NCBI GenBank assembly: GCA_020052115.1
Contig: JAGVPR010000403.1
Location: forward strand, 1 to 6,138
Reading direction: 5' to 3'
DNA: 6,138 nucleotides
From: Candidatus Eiseniibacteriota bacterium
GTDB lineage: Bacteria; Eisenbacteria; RBG-16-71-46; JAGVPR01
This document shows, piece by piece, positions 5,996 to 6,138 of the stretch (within the stretch, counting starts at the first letter, position 1; the number at the start of each line of letters is the position of its first letter). The position numbers and the translations under genes are program-made. Below the pieces are notes generated by a model, which worked only from the letters and a program-made list of their open reading frames with translations, had not been told where the DNA came from and did no database searches.

Positions 5996-6138
5996 AACCC
6001 GAGCCGCTCGCGCGGCGCGACTTCCTTGGGCTCGCGGGCCTCTGGGCCGCGGGCTTCGCGATGCTCGGTTCCGTCATCGGCATGGCACGTCTTCCCAAGC
6101 CGAGCGTTCTTCCCGAGGCCGGCGCCCGCTTCCGCATC
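5980..6138 (+). CDS. Rieske-type iron-sulfur protein, N-terminal part only
   Basis: The first 53 codons are in the window. The N-terminus reads LARRDFLGLAGLWAAGFAMLG, a twin-arginine motif followed by one hydrophobic anchor, and then LPKPSVLPEAGARFRI. This matches the start of Tat-exported Rieske [2Fe-2S] subunits of bc-type complexes, which stay membrane-anchored with the cluster facing outward. The cluster motifs (CxH...CxxH) would lie beyond the edge, so the identification rests on the signal, the Pro-rich hinge and the context. It is translationally coupled to the flavoprotein gene. Cytochrome b and cytochrome c subunits would be expected next. Another Tat-exported redox protein is a possible alternative. 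Confidence 0.72.
   Translation, partial: MSHRLEPEPLARRDFLGLAGLWAAGFAMLGSVIGMARLPKPSVLPEAGARFRI

Overview
The window is a high-GC bacterial segment, clearly chromosomal in character. It holds two divergent gene groups and a transporter gene between them. There is no insertion sequence, phage gene, CRISPR array, tRNA or rRNA that I can see. Use of sigma-54, an RsbW/STAS-type partner switch, an Rrf2 regulator and a Rieske protein suggests a Gram-negative or candidate-phylum bacterium with a respiratory chain (Deltaproteobacteria/Myxococcota, Acidobacteria, Gemmatimonadota or Eisenbacteria-like). The sequence alone does not settle the lineage.

Left group, minus strand, 2155 down to 1: three overlapping genes encode an RsbW/SpoIIAB-like ATPase (2155-1697), a single-domain STAS anti-anti-sigma-like protein (1707-1351) and a GAF-AAA+ sigma-54 activator (1354 to beyond the left edge). 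About 60 bp upstream of the first gene is a near-consensus -24/-12 sigma-54 promoter on the same strand (2232-2217), with two perfect inverted repeats further upstream (2340-2353 and 2461-2487). The simplest reading is a self-reinforcing sigma-54 operon that also encodes a phosphorylation-type partner switch.

Middle: a 400-bp divergent intergenic region (2156-2555) carries these regulatory elements. It is followed by a plus-strand EamA/DMT-family transporter gene (2556-3479).

Right group, plus strand, 3568 to beyond the right edge: an Rrf2 regulator with IscR-like Fe-S ligands, a 641-residue GltD-like NAD(P)H/FAD oxidoreductase with extra ferredoxin clusters, and the start of a Tat-type Rieske Fe-S protein. 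The genes are separated by 7 bp and then overlap by 16 bp, so they read as one operon. The likely role is a redox-controlled electron-transfer module linking NAD(P)H, a quinone pool and a Rieske/cytochrome b complex; the remaining subunits would lie beyond the right edge. A concentric dyad (3539-3566) just before the Rrf2 start codon is a good candidate autoregulatory operator.
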